Below are positions 22,801 through 34,997 of a stretch of DNA of 64,000 nt, piece after piece. The stretch is taken from positions 372,001 to 436,000 of the forward strand of contig WOAB01000317.1 in NCBI GenBank assembly GCA_027886185.1. Direction: 5' to 3'. The number at the start of each line of letters is the position of its first letter. The stretch's first letter is position 1. Under the pieces are notes generated by a model. That model had not been told where the DNA came from. It ran no database searches and saw nothing but the letters and a program-made list of their open reading frames with translations. This DNA is from Rheum nobile (taxonomy: Eukaryota > Streptophyta > Magnoliopsida > Caryophyllales > Polygonaceae). The position numbers were made by a program, and so were the translations under genes.

Positions 22801-23889
22801 AAAGAATCAAAGTAGAAGCACCACACTTCTGTGCACAAGCATTCTGTTTGCAACAAAGAAAAAGTTTCAACACAGTAAAGGCTCAGCCATATTCTCCTGA
22901 GAGAAACGTTAGGTTTACTATAATCTATGCTGATTGCTGGGCATAAAGAACCAATTTGATGAAAGAATTTTCCTTTTCATTCCTCAACGAGCATCAGAAT
23001 CTGACACTCCCCGTCATTCACAATTGAGAAAATAAATAAGCACTTGATTGAAAAAGAACCCACCAAGAAGCACACGAGAGAACCGATGCAAGTATACAAC
23101 CAAATGACATAACTCACAATCCTGAAGCCTTTTCTTTTAGGTAATAGAATCATACATACATCATTGCTTCACAGAAGTTCTCCCACTAGACATTGTCATG
23201 CACATATGTATAGAGAAAGAGAGAAGAGCATATAAAACTAACACGCTCAGAAAGCTCGAAAATGATGGGAGCCAGTAAGGGTATTCTCTAAAAAGGCCAA
23301 GATATTTTTAAAAAAATCCTGAAGATTTCTCACTGATATTAATAAAATCCAAAAATCAACGCTGAACAAGCCGTCCAAGAGATCAATTGTATGAGAAAAA
23401 TGAAGATAAAGTCTGACTCGCACAGGATTCCTCCCGTATCAAAAGACAAGAGCAACCCTACTACTTGCGACAAATCACTGAATAGATCCATAATTTCGCA
23501 GCTTTTCTCCTCCATTTCCTCACCAGCAAAACAAATAATCTAAACAATATCTAAACCTTTCAAGAGCATGAAACATCAATCAGAATTACAAGCTAGGAGC
23601 AGTAAAGAAGCACATCGATAACCTTGACATTCGACAGAAGAACCGGAGATTCGAGAAACGACGACGGACTGAGCCCAGGCGGAATTGTTAGACACGGCGA
23701 CCTCGAGATCGGGAGCTTCGCCGGAGACATTAGCTTGTACCTCGCGCCGCCGCCGCCGCTGTTCGATCCGCCTCTTCCAGCCTCATCGTCGCCGTTCGAC
23801 TCGGAACCATTGCCTGCATCCACAGCCATAGCGGCCAGCTCAGCAGAACCCCTCGAAGACCGGTCGTCGGAGCTTCGAATTCGTTCCAT
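19832..23889 (-). CDS. WRKY20: Group I WRKY transcription factor (WRKY20-like)
   Basis: Six exons: 23623-23889, 22071-22271, 21183-21720, 20923-21088, 20683-20841 and 19832-20291. All junctions have GT-AG borders and keep frame, giving 596 residues. The N-terminal part has an SP cluster (SPCLTIPPGLSPSSFLESPV, then EPSPTTGS), a typical MAP-kinase target region of group I WRKYs. Two WRKY domains follow: the first has DGYNWRKYGQK with a C-x4-C...H-x-H zinc site; the second has DGYRWRKYGQK with C-x4-C...H-x-H. The conserved phase-2 intron at the PR|SYYKC position splits the second domain, as expected. The protein acts in the nucleus on W-boxes (TTGACC/T). The start at 23889 (MERIRSS) is the first ATG of the frame. 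Assignment to WRKY20 rests on remembered similarity around the SP cluster and between the domains; group I is certain. Confidence 0.94.
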
Positions 23890-24020
23890 TACCGCCGGCA
23901 GCAAGCAACGGAGTAGCTAGAGAGAAGGGTAAATAGGTAATTTTCGAGTGGACTGCTACTGGATGTTTGTGAGGGATAGAGAGAGAATAGGTGTTTCTTT
24001 TTTAGGACGGAGAAGTGTAG

Positions 24021-24026
24021 TTGACT
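24021..24026 (+). promoter_or_regulatory. Candidate W-box upstream of the WRKY gene
   Basis: TTGACT lies about 130 bp upstream of the WRKY start codon. This is the W-box core bound by WRKY proteins and could allow auto- or cross-regulation. A six-base match is expected by chance, so support is weak. Confidence 0.3.
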
Positions 24027-27000
24027 CGATACGTTGGATCTGAACGGCAATTGGGCCGTCAATTTTATTTATCTTTTCTCATAACTATGGTTTCTTACGC
24101 TTAATTTATCTTTGTAACTAAAATTATTAACTCTTTCAAAAAAACACTAAAACTAATTAAGCATAGGAGGATTTGTTTAAGTGGGGGTGTTGGGTTAAAT
24201 TACATAAAGATTAGGACGACATGTAATTTTATTTTATTTTATAGGAGACATTATATTATTATAACGAGAAAAAATATTTGAATTCGTAATCTCATGGTGC
24301 TTATCAGAAGAAATCATGATTTTACTTCACCAATTCCATAGTTTATATTCCAGTTAGTAATTTTAGGAAGATGTGTTAAGAGTTATTGTTTTATTGGAAT
24401 ACGGGTTTGTTGATTATGACAGTTGACATTCAAAATTACTATTGTTACAGACTTACAGTTTTGATGTAAAACTTTCTAACAATATAGTAATAAGTCAAAT
24501 GAAAGTGTTTAAGCTATAAATTAAAATTACTACAAAAAATCTACAGCTTGTAATTGATAAATAGAAAGAGTTTCTAACACTGCTTAAAATTGGTTTCATG
24601 AAATGTGATTAGTTTGATAGAAGATTAGCATGATAGCATTTATATCTCTATGCCAAAGTCCCCACCTTCCACTAATAAAGCTACTCCTACTTGCACTTGT
24701 GCAAAATCATTTTCAGCAAAATTGAGGCCCAATAAACATCAAAATTAGATAGTTGAAGTGTTGAAGAATGAACATGTTCAAAAGATATTTATCATCTTAA
24801 TTTAATTTTCGTACCATTGCTAATCTACTATATAATTATTAAAGCAGAATATTGACTGCGTCACGTGGCACCCGCATAATGAGTCCGAAATTTACGTTGT
24901 CACGTGGCGCATCTGTATTCAATTTATCACGTGTTGATTTTTCGACAGATATGTCAAAAAACTAATAAAATCAAATAAAATAAAATTACTACCTATAATA
25001 GCCGAATTTGCTCACGCTCTCCAATTAGTTTGATCTACTTTTTTTCATAAATATCGTAAAGTATAATTTTACCTTTTAATATATGAAAATATATAACAAA
25101 TATTTTATCATTTCCTAATATACTATATATATTGGTTGGTGATCTTATGAAGATCAAGATCGTGACTTCTGAAAATGGAGTAAATTAAAATCTTATTTTT
25201 TTTTACTTATATAGATTATGAAGGAGATCAAATAAATCGCACAATTTTATTCCATAAATACTTTTAAGATATAATTTAGATTTTTAAACATCTAAATAAT
25301 AATTCGATAAACAAATTCCGTGATAAACCAATCCGTGAAGGGCGCGAGAATTAAACTAGTGTAATTCTACAATTAAACAACACACCCACCTAAAACTACA
25401 TGCAACTCTATTAAAACAACAAAAAGGAAAAAGGGAAAAATAAATATATAATACAAACTGCAACAATTGTAAAGTCAATAAAAACAAATACATGCAAGAT
25501 TTTTAAAATCGTCACTCGTGTCATTCTCAATACGAACTACATCATTCGGAATACAAATATTCATAATACTAATGCATCTGAGCATGATTAAACAACTGCG
25601 TTCTGGAATTTGTATATTAAGGTGTGCAGCCCTGCCAAAATTTGAGCAGCTAGTCCTATTACATACGTCTTTGGGCCGATCAGATCGACCCAACTCACGA
25701 GCACGAATTGAATCAAACTCGTTTTAAATAATCAATAGATTTTAAAAGGAAATATATTCATATTGATCTATTTAAGTTGTATTATTCGATCAGAGTCGTT
25801 ATACGTCCAGATTGATCATGATACTGTTGGCACACGAATTGATAGATTTTTCTCAATATCAGTGTCTTTATATACGCCTCTAATAAAAATTGAACTCAAA
25901 ACCTCTGAATAAAATGCAATTTAGTGTCAAATCACGAGGAATTTGGATCCATTAATCATTTAAGAGTTTTCAATTAATAAAATGAACCCCTATTAATTTT
26001 TAAGAGTTTAAGAGATAGGATTTAGGGATAGAGAGTAGGGTTTAGGGAGAGAGAGAATAGTCTATTTTCGCTAAGGGTCCATTAGTTTAAAAAAAAGTTT
26101 GTCAAAAGATTATTTACTTAACTCACCGTTAAATCACTAAGTAAATGTTGGTTGAATTGATATTTTTATATTTGGAAAAAGAAAGTCAATCGTGTGTATA
26201 TATTGTTGAAACGATCCTATTTAAAAGGATACAGTTATGAAATACAAAGTCAATTGAATTATGTAGATTCTAAAAATATTTCGTTGAATTGATTATATGC
26301 AAAAAAAGGTATGAATTGACTACATACAGAAAAAACGTATAATTCTAAATTTGTCTGGTGAAATTTGTGGAAAGAAAATATAATTCCGGTTAGTATGCTT
26401 TCGGATCTGCTAAATTAATATGTTAGCCTAAATTCCAGATGAAGAAAAAATACATAGATTAATTAAATTAACTTGCCTTTATATTTTATATTATATCAAA
26501 CGTAATAAAATTAAATAAAAATATTGTATTTAATATTCTTAATATCAATGTAGAATAGAACTTGTTGGTGTATCAATATAATATAGTATTTGGACATAAT
26601 AAATTGACACCTAGTTTTGATTACAAGTTTCGACTTTCGGCTTGTTGGTGCCCATGTGAAATACTTCCCGAGAAAAAGGGCTAAGGCAAAGAAATCATGT
26701 CAAATTGTAAAAGCAATCACATTATTATTTATTTTATTATTTAAACGGTCTTCATAAAACTATTTAAACAATTTCCATTTTTTTTATAAGTTCTCGATCG
26801 ATCATTCTATGTGATCTCACTTATTTCAATACCTGTATGGCTGTATGACTTCATGTATATGCCCTTTATTGATTGACTTATACGGAGTATAAAACTAAAT
26901 AAACAATTCTGATTTATTTTATTGATAATTGATAACAATGATAATTAACACCGAGATCAAGGCGTAAACAAATCTATCTAACCCTAACGGGCCAAATTCG

Positions 27001-27060
27001 AAAAAGATAACGCGCAAATTCCTTATCTTTTACTTACCTATTACGAAGAGGAAATCCCTC
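24027..27060. other. Gene-free AT-rich region between WRKY and WNK genes
   Basis: Upstream flanks of two divergent genes plus repeats: a short Helitron (24824-25359) and a probable dispersed repeat around 25935-26080 that resembles the reverse complement of part of 60480-60640. No supported ORF. Confidence 0.5.
24824..25359 (+). mobile_element. Short non-autonomous Helitron
   Basis: Begins TCTACTATATAATTATTAAA immediately after an A and ends ...TTAAACTAG immediately before a T, fitting Helitron insertion between A and T with TC and CTRR ends. A GC-rich, imperfect hairpin (CCGTGAAGGGCGCG) lies about 10 bp before the end. Its start resembles the 5' ends of the Helitron array at 54795-55872, including a CACGTGGC motif. 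No coding capacity. Confidence 0.7.
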
Positions 27061-27193
27061 CTGTATATATATGTTATATACCGATCATCCCAAAACCCCT
27101 CCTGCCGCTCCCGTTTCCATTATCACGCTTCGATTTCTTCCGATCCCTCGCTCACATTGATTCTCGCTCCGTTCTTCCATTCAGACTTTCAAG

Positions 27194-27694
27194 GTACTAC
27201 TTCTTTTCTTCTCCTGTTTTTTCTTAATTGATTGAAGATGCGGTTATAGAGATACTATTTTCGAGTTTTGATGCTGTCTGATTCGGATGATTTGATCCGA
27301 AATTGGATCTTTTGCTTCACGAACTTCAATGTACTGGCTTGTTAGGTACTTAGGTATAAGGCTCGCTCGCATGATTGTGAATTGTTGTTTTCTCCTATAG
27401 TTTATGATCGCTTGGCTAAATTCTGACCTTTCGAAATCTCATATTGTTACTTCAATTTTAGTTTTCTTTGAAATTCTTTCGTAGCTTTCTAAATCAGTCA
27501 GTTCGATTAGTCTTCACAAACCTAGAGTTTAATTTTACTTTCTGCCAAGATCAATTGAGTTTTATGTACAAGTTAGTATAGATCCGTGATACATTGATCA
27601 TCTGAGAGATCATAGATTTTTGGCTGAATTCTTCTGTTTGATCGTAATAGCATTGTTATAAATTGACGTTTGATCACCTTCGACAATATCTCAG
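27194..27694 (+). other. Intron in the 5' leader of the WNK gene
   Basis: A donor (TTTCAAG|GTACTA) at 27193/27194 and an acceptor (ATATCTCAG) at 27694 define a likely 501-bp leader intron whose acceptor abuts the start codon at 27695. The upstream leader is pyrimidine-rich. Inferred from splice motifs only. Confidence 0.6.
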
Positions 27695-28774
27695 ATGACA
27701 AGCGAGGAATTAGAACCACCTGATAGAGATTCAGAGCTATTTGAGGAGGTAGACCCCACAGGGAGGTATGGCCGGTACAAGGAGCTCCTTGGCTGTGGCG
27801 CAGTCAAGAAGGTGTACCGAGCCTTTGACCAGGAAGAAGGCATTGAGGTGGCGTGGAACCAGGTGAAGCTTCGGCACTTTAGCGATGACAAGGCCATGAT
27901 TGAGCGGCTCCACTCAGAAGTGAGGCTTCTGAGGAGTCTGAAAAACAAGAATATCATCTCCCTCTACAGCTTTTGGAAGGACGCTGAGAAGAACACGTTG
28001 AATTTTATAACTGAGGTTTGCACCTCAGGGAATCTGAGGGAGTATAGGAGGAAGCACAGGCATGTGTCATTCAAGGCGTTGAAGAAGTGGTCTAAGCAGA
28101 TTCTGACAGGCTTGGAGTATCTGCATACTCATGAGCCCTGCATCATCCATAGGGATCTCAACTGTAGCAATGTCTTCGTTAATGGCAACATTGGGCAGGT
28201 AATTGACATTGCTTTCATCTTCATTTTTGTTAAGTATTTACTCAAACTTTACTTTTCCTTGGACAACTGATTTCATATCTTATTTAGCTTTAGCATGGTA
28301 CTTGCCAACTTGAATATAATGGTAGTTTTCCATTGTTGATGTATTATGTTTCTCTAATGTTGCATTTTTGTATATGTTTTCAATCTCTTGTAGGTGAAAA
28401 TTGGTGATCTGGGCTTGGCAGCTACCGTGGGGAGGAGCCATGCTGCACACTCTATTCTAGGCACACCCGAGTTTATGGCCCCGGAGCTATACGATGAGAA
28501 CTACACTGAGATGGTGGACATATACTCGTTTGGGATGTGCTTGCTTGAGATGGTCACCACTGAAATTCCATACAGCGAATGCAACAGTGTACCCAAGATA
28601 TACAAAAAGGTGACCAATGGGGTCAGGCCTGAAGCCTTGAGCAAGGTCAAGGATGATGAGTTCAAGGCCTTCATTGAGAAGTGCCTCGCACAACCTAGGG
28701 CTAGGCCCTCTGCCTCAGAACTTCTAAAGGACCCCTTCTTTGACGGCGTGTATGATGACGAAAATGAAGATTGA
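27695..28774 (+). CDS. WNK11: WNK-family protein kinase, short form (WNK11-like)
   Basis: Two exons, 27695-28198 and 28394-28774, phase 0, 294 residues. The protein is almost only a kinase domain. The glycine loop is LLGCGAVKKVYRAF, with Cys in place of a Gly/Ser. The VAIK lysine is replaced by Asn (VAWNQVKL), the defining WNK change, with the catalytic Lys taken from the glycine-rich loop (the KK pair). The catalytic loop is IIHRDLNCSNVFVN, the Mg-binding motif is IGDLGLA, and the activation segment ends GTPEFMAPE. The C-terminus is short and acidic, as in Arabidopsis WNK11 (about 314 residues) and unlike the long WNKs with coiled-coil tails. A soluble Ser/Thr kinase; plant WNKs affect flowering time and stress responses. 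The single intron lies just before the DLG motif. Confidence 0.94.
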
Positions 28775-28787
28775 GATGGTAATTCGT

Positions 28788-28916
28788 AATTCTGCATTGG
28801 GAACTCAGTGGTGTTTCCTTCCATTACACATTTTGTTGTTGTTTAATCTCCAACATTTTTAAGAGAAATTCTGCATTGGGAACTCAGTGGTGTTTCCTTC
28901 CATTACACATTTTGTT
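28788..28916. repeat. 79-bp-period direct repeat in the WNK 3' UTR
   Basis: A 50-bp segment beginning AATTCTGCATTGGGAACTCA occurs at 28788-28837 and again, identical by eye, at 28867-28916. It lies directly after the WNK stop codon. The lack of divergence suggests a recent tandem duplication of 3' UTR sequence. Confidence 0.9.
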
Positions 28917-29837
28917 CCTTTGTGTTAGTAGGTGGTGGTTGTTGATTTGTGAATAGGCTATTGTTGTTTTCATTCGTTTTTTTGTAGAAACGTTCTTCCT
29001 TTTATTTGAAAAGTCAAGTTAAAGGAATGGAGATTGTATTTTGACTAATTGTGGATCGATGTTAGCTGTTCTCTGCTGTTATTCTATGTTATAATAGACA
29101 AGTTTTCAACACCAAGATAGAGCGTTTGGCTTTGGCAATTTGGTCAAAAAGCTGGTAACTGGTGAAGTTGCTATTTATGATTGAAAGCTACGAAACACAA
29201 CTCATGTCTCCGTGGCGTAGAAGTATCGCCTTTTATATTTGGAATAGAATTTAAGATACCACCCCTTCAACTATCACATAAGCTACATACGTTCTACCTC
29301 AAAAAAACTTTTGCGAAACACACTATTAAGTAAAATCTTGCAAGTGTATCCGAATTTCTAACTAGAGAGATCTGGGATCTGAATTTTTTTCAATGTTGTG
29401 TAAATCTGATCTGTCAAATGTGTTGAGTATATCACCTTTGCAAGTAAGCGAAGTGTTTGGTTCACCAATTCTGGAGTATGAAAGCATCTGACTAACAAAT
29501 TCCTATGTACAGGTTTTATAGTAAAAAGATTTGCTGGTACAAGTTTTGTGGGTTTATCTTCAAGAGAATACCTGATCTCTGAATTCTAAAGAATTCAAAT
29601 GCTAACTAACAAATATCAACAGGCAGAAGAACTGAAGAAGACATGCAAGTTAGGATTTCCCCGGATGAACTGACAATAGGAATCATGTAACAGGATAAAG
29701 ATAAAGACGAAAGCGATTTCGTGTATTCTGGGAAAAAACAGTTACAACAAAGCAAAGCTTGTAAGTTCATAGTGTGTCATGATTTTCGGTCCCCATCCAC
29801 CTAGTAAGTAGAAAAGCATAAAGATCAAAGATACTAG

Positions 29838-29873
<36 letters not shown>

Positions 29874-29971
29874 AACATCAAATACTAATAGCATCATAAA
29901 ACTTGACTCTAAAACTTCTAAACCAGTCACCTGTCACACGCAGCTCGAAAGCCAACGGACCGAAAAAAGGC
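28917..29971. other. Convergent intergenic region with CAT microsatellite
   Basis: Spacer between the 3' ends of the WNK and C2-domain genes. A perfect (CAT)12 tract lies at 29838-29873, about 100 bp after the C2 gene's stop and so probably in its 3' UTR. No other gene seen. Confidence 0.6.
29838..29873. repeat. (CAT)12 microsatellite
   Basis: Twelve uninterrupted CAT units, likely polymorphic, in the probable 3' UTR of the minus-strand C2-domain gene. Confidence 0.97.
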
Positions 29972-31204
29972 TCAGAAGAAAGCCCGGCTTCCATAAAAGA
30001 CGCGTGACCCAGGAGTCTTGGGCGTCTGAGCCGTTGCATCAGAGCTTGAGGAATTCTCAGACTTTGCTGGATTGTTCTCAAGGTCCATTGGAAGCTTCAT
30101 CTTTGCCAAAGACTCTGTAAACTGCTGCATACTCTTCATGTACATGTCCACAAAATCCTGCTGCACAACCTTCTCCTCTGGCAGCTCCACGTTTATGCTA
30201 ACAACCGGATTAAACGCTTCACTTTTCTCACCTCCATCATCACCCTTTTTTTCTTGATCCGGGTTATGCTCAGCACTGAAATCATCATTCTTCTTCTCCT
30301 CCTCCTCCTTGAGAGGGGAAATATGCTCCTCTTGCCTTGGGGATTTCGGAGGAGCTACAGGCGTTTCAGATGATTGAGAGCTGATAGGAGAATTAGCAGA
30401 AAACGACTCTGCAGCATGGACAACAGTTTCAGAGCTAAACTGATTTTCAGTCTCTGAATAAACAGGACTGTGTGTAGCTTGAGAGTCCAAGCTGCTACCA
30501 TTAATACCAATATACTCAGTAACCATCATTTGGTTTTCATTAGCAATGTTGGGATCAGGAAACTCGAGCTTATCATACTCGCTTGTTTCCTGGTCTTCAG
30601 ATTCCTCTACTGAAGCACTTTTGGTATTTGGAAGCTTTGAGATCACCATGACTTCAGGGGAAGATCCAGAGTATTTTAGAGATAGCTGAACAAACCCAGC
30701 TGGGGAATGGTAGAGATCGGTAGACGAGAGAGAGAACTCCTTCTCTAGCTCTCCTCCATTCATGACGAGCACATCAGAAAGCGGCACTAGAGCAAACCCG
30801 AGTAGCTGGTCCTCAAGATAGTTTCTAACGCGACTCAGCATCCAGATTTCGCATTTTAAGGACGCGTCTATAGTGCGAACGTTGATACGAAGACTCTCAT
30901 TGAAGACCGGATTCCTACCACCGCCGTTTATGGTTTGGGTGGCGACTGTGTTTTCAGGATCACTAGTTAGGCAAATCTTGGCATACACATCTTGCTTATG
31001 GTAGATACAGATGTTGTGGATGTCCCTAGCTTGATGTATGTGAACAATAAGAACACCTAAGGAGTCGTCTTTAGTGTTAAAGACGTGCGCTTCCTTCCTT
31101 TGGCAACCGGAGTTCTGAACATAGATGTCGGTGTTCGGTTTCTCTGTCTCACCGGTGACAGAGAGGTTCTTGAATGGTGACACAACAGATTGTGGCGAGT
31201 CCAT
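29972..31204 (-). CDS. C2-domain (CaLB) protein, At5g55530-like
   Basis: A single coding exon of 410 residues. The start MDSPQSVVSPFKNLSVTGET and the C2 core (VLIVHIHQARDIHNICIYHK, then QDVYAKICLTSDP, GGGRNPVFNESLRINV and EDQLLGFALVPLSDVL) match remembered At5g55530 and relatives. C2 domains (about residues 45-185 here) bind phospholipid, often with Ca2+; several usual Asp ligands are not obvious, so Ca2+ dependence is uncertain. The C-terminal half is Ser/Glu-rich and disordered and ends with a conserved-looking segment (MYMKSMQQFTESLAKMKLPM, then SRVFYGSRAFF). ATG 31204 was chosen because homology begins there; upstream in-frame codons are leader. A leader intron is likely from an acceptor near 31215 back to a donor CCCAG|GTGCGTG near 31919. 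Confidence 0.9.
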   Translation of the reverse strand: MDSPQSVVSPFKNLSVTGETEKPNTDIYVQNSGCQRKEAHVFNTKDDSLGVLIVHIHQARDIHNICIYHKQDVYAKICLTSDPENTVATQTINGGGRNPVFNESLRINVRTIDASLKCEIWMLSRVRNYLEDQLLGFALVPLSDVLVMNGGELEKEFSLSSTDLYHSPAGFVQLSLKYSGSSPEVMVISKLPNTKSASVEESEDQETSEYDKLEFPDPNIANENQMMVTEYIGINGSSLDSQATHSPVYSETENQFSSETVVHAAESFSANSPISSQSSETPVAPPKSPRQEEHISPLKEEEEKKNDDFSAEHNPDQEKKGDDGGEKSEAFNPVVSINVELPEEKVVQQDFVDMYMKSMQQFTESLAKMKLPMDLENNPAKSENSSSSDATAQTPKTPGSRVFYGSRAFF

Positions 31205-32695
31205 GTTTTTTGAAACCGATATACAATGCCTGCAAAGCAAAAGAGTTGATAAATACAATCAAACAATTTAGTGAAAGCCAAAGTTGATGCAGAGAACTGT
31301 AATTTCATCAGTAAGCATTTGAAGTAATCTTGAGAATCATTGTCTGAACAATTTAATTTGGAAAGTAAAAATTCCAACAAGGACCAGACTCAAAAGTTGG
31401 AACTCATCAGCTTGCAATCAAATATTCCAAATGAGGATTCAAAACCCTAGTTAACAGAAGCCATGAATCCAAAAGCAATTCTGAGCTAGATGAAATAACA
31501 CATCAAATTCCAAAACAAATTAAGCTGGATACACTCTATATTTTAGGAATTTGATAATAAAAAAGAAGAAGAAGAGCTCTTGAAAATCTGTGCTCTTAGC
31601 AGAAACCAAACTAGAATTGAGGTATCGTTGTGACTTAAATCCAAAACTCTGCAACTAAATTCTATTCACCAGCAGCTGAATTTTACTTCAGAATACAAAC
31701 CCTTGAAAGGAAAAAAATTCCCAGCTCAAGTTGTTTGCATTTTAGCAGCAAACTCACTTGCAAAATTCTGATAGCAGGAACCCCAAAAAGTGTAATAAAG
31801 TTGCAGCTGAGCTTCTAATATGAAACCAGTTCAAAATCCTGTAAGAAAATTGAAAAGAAACCCCCAAAATAAACACTGAATCAAAAACAGAATTAAGCAG
31901 CAAAGGCACAATCACGCACCTGGGCAGCTCTAATTTCCAATTACTCCAAGAAGAAGATGAACACAAGTAAGCAAGATCCTTTAAACCGTTAACAACTAGC
32001 TGCAGCACCCAGCAAACTAAAAAGCACCGGAATCCAAGGGGAAAGATGGATAGAGAGAGAGAAGCACAGAAACCCAGATCCTAAAAAGGGATAAAAGAAA
32101 CAAACAGCTTTTGGAATTTTCAATTATAAAAGCCCATAGCTACAATCATTCTAGAGGAACAAAATACTTTTTTTTTTATGGAAATAACAAAATACTTATT
32201 AAAAGAACAGATGGGGCGTATAAGGAAAAGAGGACAAAAGAGGTCAAGAAGGGCGTGCCTTCAATTTTACTGGGCTTTTCTATTCATTGGCCACAAATGC
32301 ACAAATTTGGTTTCTGTTTCCGGTGAATTTCGAAATCGCGGGGCTCGAATTGCTCACGGTTACTCGAAATCTGCGTTTGTGTTGGTGTGGGGGAGAGAGA
32401 AGTGAATGAAATCCAGTGGAAGCAGCAGTTGCTGCAGAACAGAGGAGGAATATTGAACTGTCTAATAATACACTTTACTGTTTCTCTGAAAAGTCTCTCG
32501 TAATGTATGAACACTCGATCCCACGAGGATTTTTGTAGGGCGAAAAACAATAAAAGCTCTGAGATTTTTTGGGGGAAAACGAAAAGGAGTATTTGAAGAT
32601 AATGAGATGGATGGTAGTTTTCAAGTTTGCCCTTTTTTTTTTTTTGACATTTTCCTAAATGCCATTTAAGAAGGACACTATAAAAATTAGGAAAA

Positions 32696-33075
32696 TTGGT
32701 CTTTTTAAGGTTTGGATTTATTTGTTTTATAATTATATTTTTTTATATTTATATTATTTCAGTTTAAATTGATTAAATCCAAGTTCATCATTGTGTTCCA
32801 TGCTATCAAATTAGTAAGATTTGACTCCTAAAATATACAAATTCATGTCCGAATCATGTCAATTTGAATTCCAAAGTAACAATCCGTTTCCGACCTTGAG
32901 AATTGAAATCAGAATGATTCGAATATGGATTTGATTGTTTTAGGAGTCGAATCCTACTAAGTTGAGGTTAACAAACATAATAATGAGCTTCGATTTGATC
33001 AATTTAAACCGAAATGATACGAATATGAAAAATATCGGTTACAAAGCGAACAAATTCAAACCTTAAGGACACCAA
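32696..33075. mobile_element. Foldback (long inverted repeat) MITE-like element
   Basis: The left arm (from about 32696, TTGGTCTTTTTAAGGTTTGG) is an imperfect reverse complement of the right arm ending about 33075 (CAAACCTTAAGGACACCAA). Shared inner blocks include CAGTTTAAATTGATTAAATC against GATCAATTTAAACCG, and ATTTGACTCCTAAAA against TTTTAGGAGTCGAATCC. The arms are about 165 bp with a short centre, so a transcript would fold into a long hairpin. No coding sequence. Confidence 0.75.
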
Positions 33076-34106
33076 CCGAAAAAAACTTAATCGTAGGACA
33101 CCACAAGAATAACCCTAAATTCAAAGGTACCAACAGGAATTTCCCTAAAAACTACCTTTTTTGTTCAACCATATTTGTTATTTTATTATTCGATATAATT
33201 ATTAATAAATGTAGTTATTAAACTATAAAATTATATATAAAAAAATTAATTTATAAAATAATATTTAATCACTTCATTTCTAACTAATAAGTAAAGATAA
33301 ATTGCATAAAATAATATCCATTAATATATGTAATTTTCAATAGATTAAGGTTCACATGAGAACTAATCTTAGGATGAGAAGTGAGAAATAACATGGACCA
33401 TTGGATGAGGGGATGAAGGGCTTAGATTAGAAGATTGAAATTTTAAGTGAAAAAACGCGGTGGTAAAATCTGTAATTTCGACGAGCTTTTTTTTTTTTTT
33501 TAAACATAACCGTCCAGATTATGAACATGACTTTTCGTTGACATGAACATGTTATCTGTGAACATGACCGTCCAGATAACGCAAAGTTTCACATTTCACA
33601 CGATAATGACATTTCGCACCGGAACCTCCCTCATTTTCAATAACATAATCACCAATAAATATTATCTAAATTTTAAAATGACAAATTTTCTTAACAAAAA
33701 TAAAAGGTTAAAACGACATTAACTATCAAACAGATGCAGAGGTACAACAACAACAATTATCTCGCGAAAACGGAGTCTGCAAAGTCAAAACATCCCCATT
33801 CTTAACAAAAGATTCATAAAGATTAAATCAAATGAGATAGGGAAGAATATCACAGAAAACAAATTCACAAACGTAAAAAAGTAAATTAAGCTGAACATAC
33901 ATAAAACATTAAAACCCCATAACCCATATACTATAGTACAACAAACCAATCCACACCCTTAAATTTAAGACTTTAAAACCGATTTTTAAAAACTAGACAA
34001 TCTAGTCTAAAACCTCTGAAATAGTTTGAAATTGTTTATTTAGATAATGTTCATGCATGTTTCCGGAGTATAACATATAAAGAATCAAACTTTGTTCGGA
34101 TTTAGA
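33076..34106. other. AT-rich flank before the second copia element
   Basis: No gene. Includes poly-T/A runs and a loosely repeated phrase (AACATGACCGTCCAGATAA-like) near 33505-33575. The copia target duplication TTAGA is at 34102-34106. Confidence 0.4.
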
Positions 34107-34582
34107 TGTAAACTATACACGGTAATTTGTAAACATTAATTCTAAGATGATTACGATTTAGGATCTTGATCATATACTTAATCACAAAGGCATAAAGACA
34201 TACCGTTAGACATCGTGATTGTGAGATAACGAAGAGGATGAGAATCTGTTGGAGCAAAACGCAGACCTTGGAAATCGCCTTCTCTCTCTTAGCCTATGCT
34301 TTAGTTGTGTTACGTTGAGATAACCCTAATGATAAATTTTGGATTATTATTATAGGCAGAGAGAGGGGCCGGAATTCTCTAAAGATAAGATCTCAACCTT
34401 CCATCAAAGTTGATCAATAATAGATAATATCTTTAAATAATAGAGAATAATATCTTCTTGTTGTAATCGAATCTTATCAAATCAGCGTTTCCTTAATTAA
34501 ACCTGATATGTCATATAGGCCACATAATGAGATGTTCGAAATACTCACAAGCCCATACTTGTTGGGTCATGAATTTCTTACA
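34107..34582 (-). repeat. 3' LTR of the second copia element
   Basis: Begins TGTAAACTATACACGG and ends ...TTTCTTACA; 476 bp, the same length as its partner. Flanked inside by the polypurine tract and outside by TTAGA. Confidence 0.93.
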
Positions 34583-34593
34583 TTCTCCCACTT
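34583..34593 (-). other. Polypurine tract of the second copia element
   Basis: Minus-strand AAGTGGGAGAA directly before the 3' LTR, the expected plus-strand priming site. Confidence 0.8.
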
Positions 34594-34997
34594 GGTCCAT
34601 ATGACAAATACTATAATGGTCATATAGGAACAAACATAAGGCGCACATAAATACTGAAATGATATACTTAACCGGTTTATTTTAATTACCCTCAGTTGAT
34701 CTGAATCATTAGCTAGAGTCATAGCGGTTCTACATTAATTGAAGAACGTAGTTCCTCCCATGTACCACTAACCAACAATCAAAACAACTAAGTCAGTGTC
34801 TTAGAAGTAATCATAATGGTCCCCATTAATGTCTTGAAGAAAGACCAGTTCTGTTATCATGCATTATTTTAATATGTACATAAATGATCCATAATATGAA
34901 ACGGAAAGTTTCAGAAGCTTCAATAATGAATACTCAAAATCAGTGTCATAACAAAAGCACTTAGCAATCCATAAATTCATAAATAAGAAAAGCTACA

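Noticed and set aside
29742..29930. ORF with a poly-Met run
   Set aside because: Produced by the (CAT)12 microsatellite read on the minus strand.
32284..32550. 88-codon minus-strand ORF upstream of the C2-domain gene
   Set aside because: No motif and no splice or homology support; likely leader or promoter sequence.
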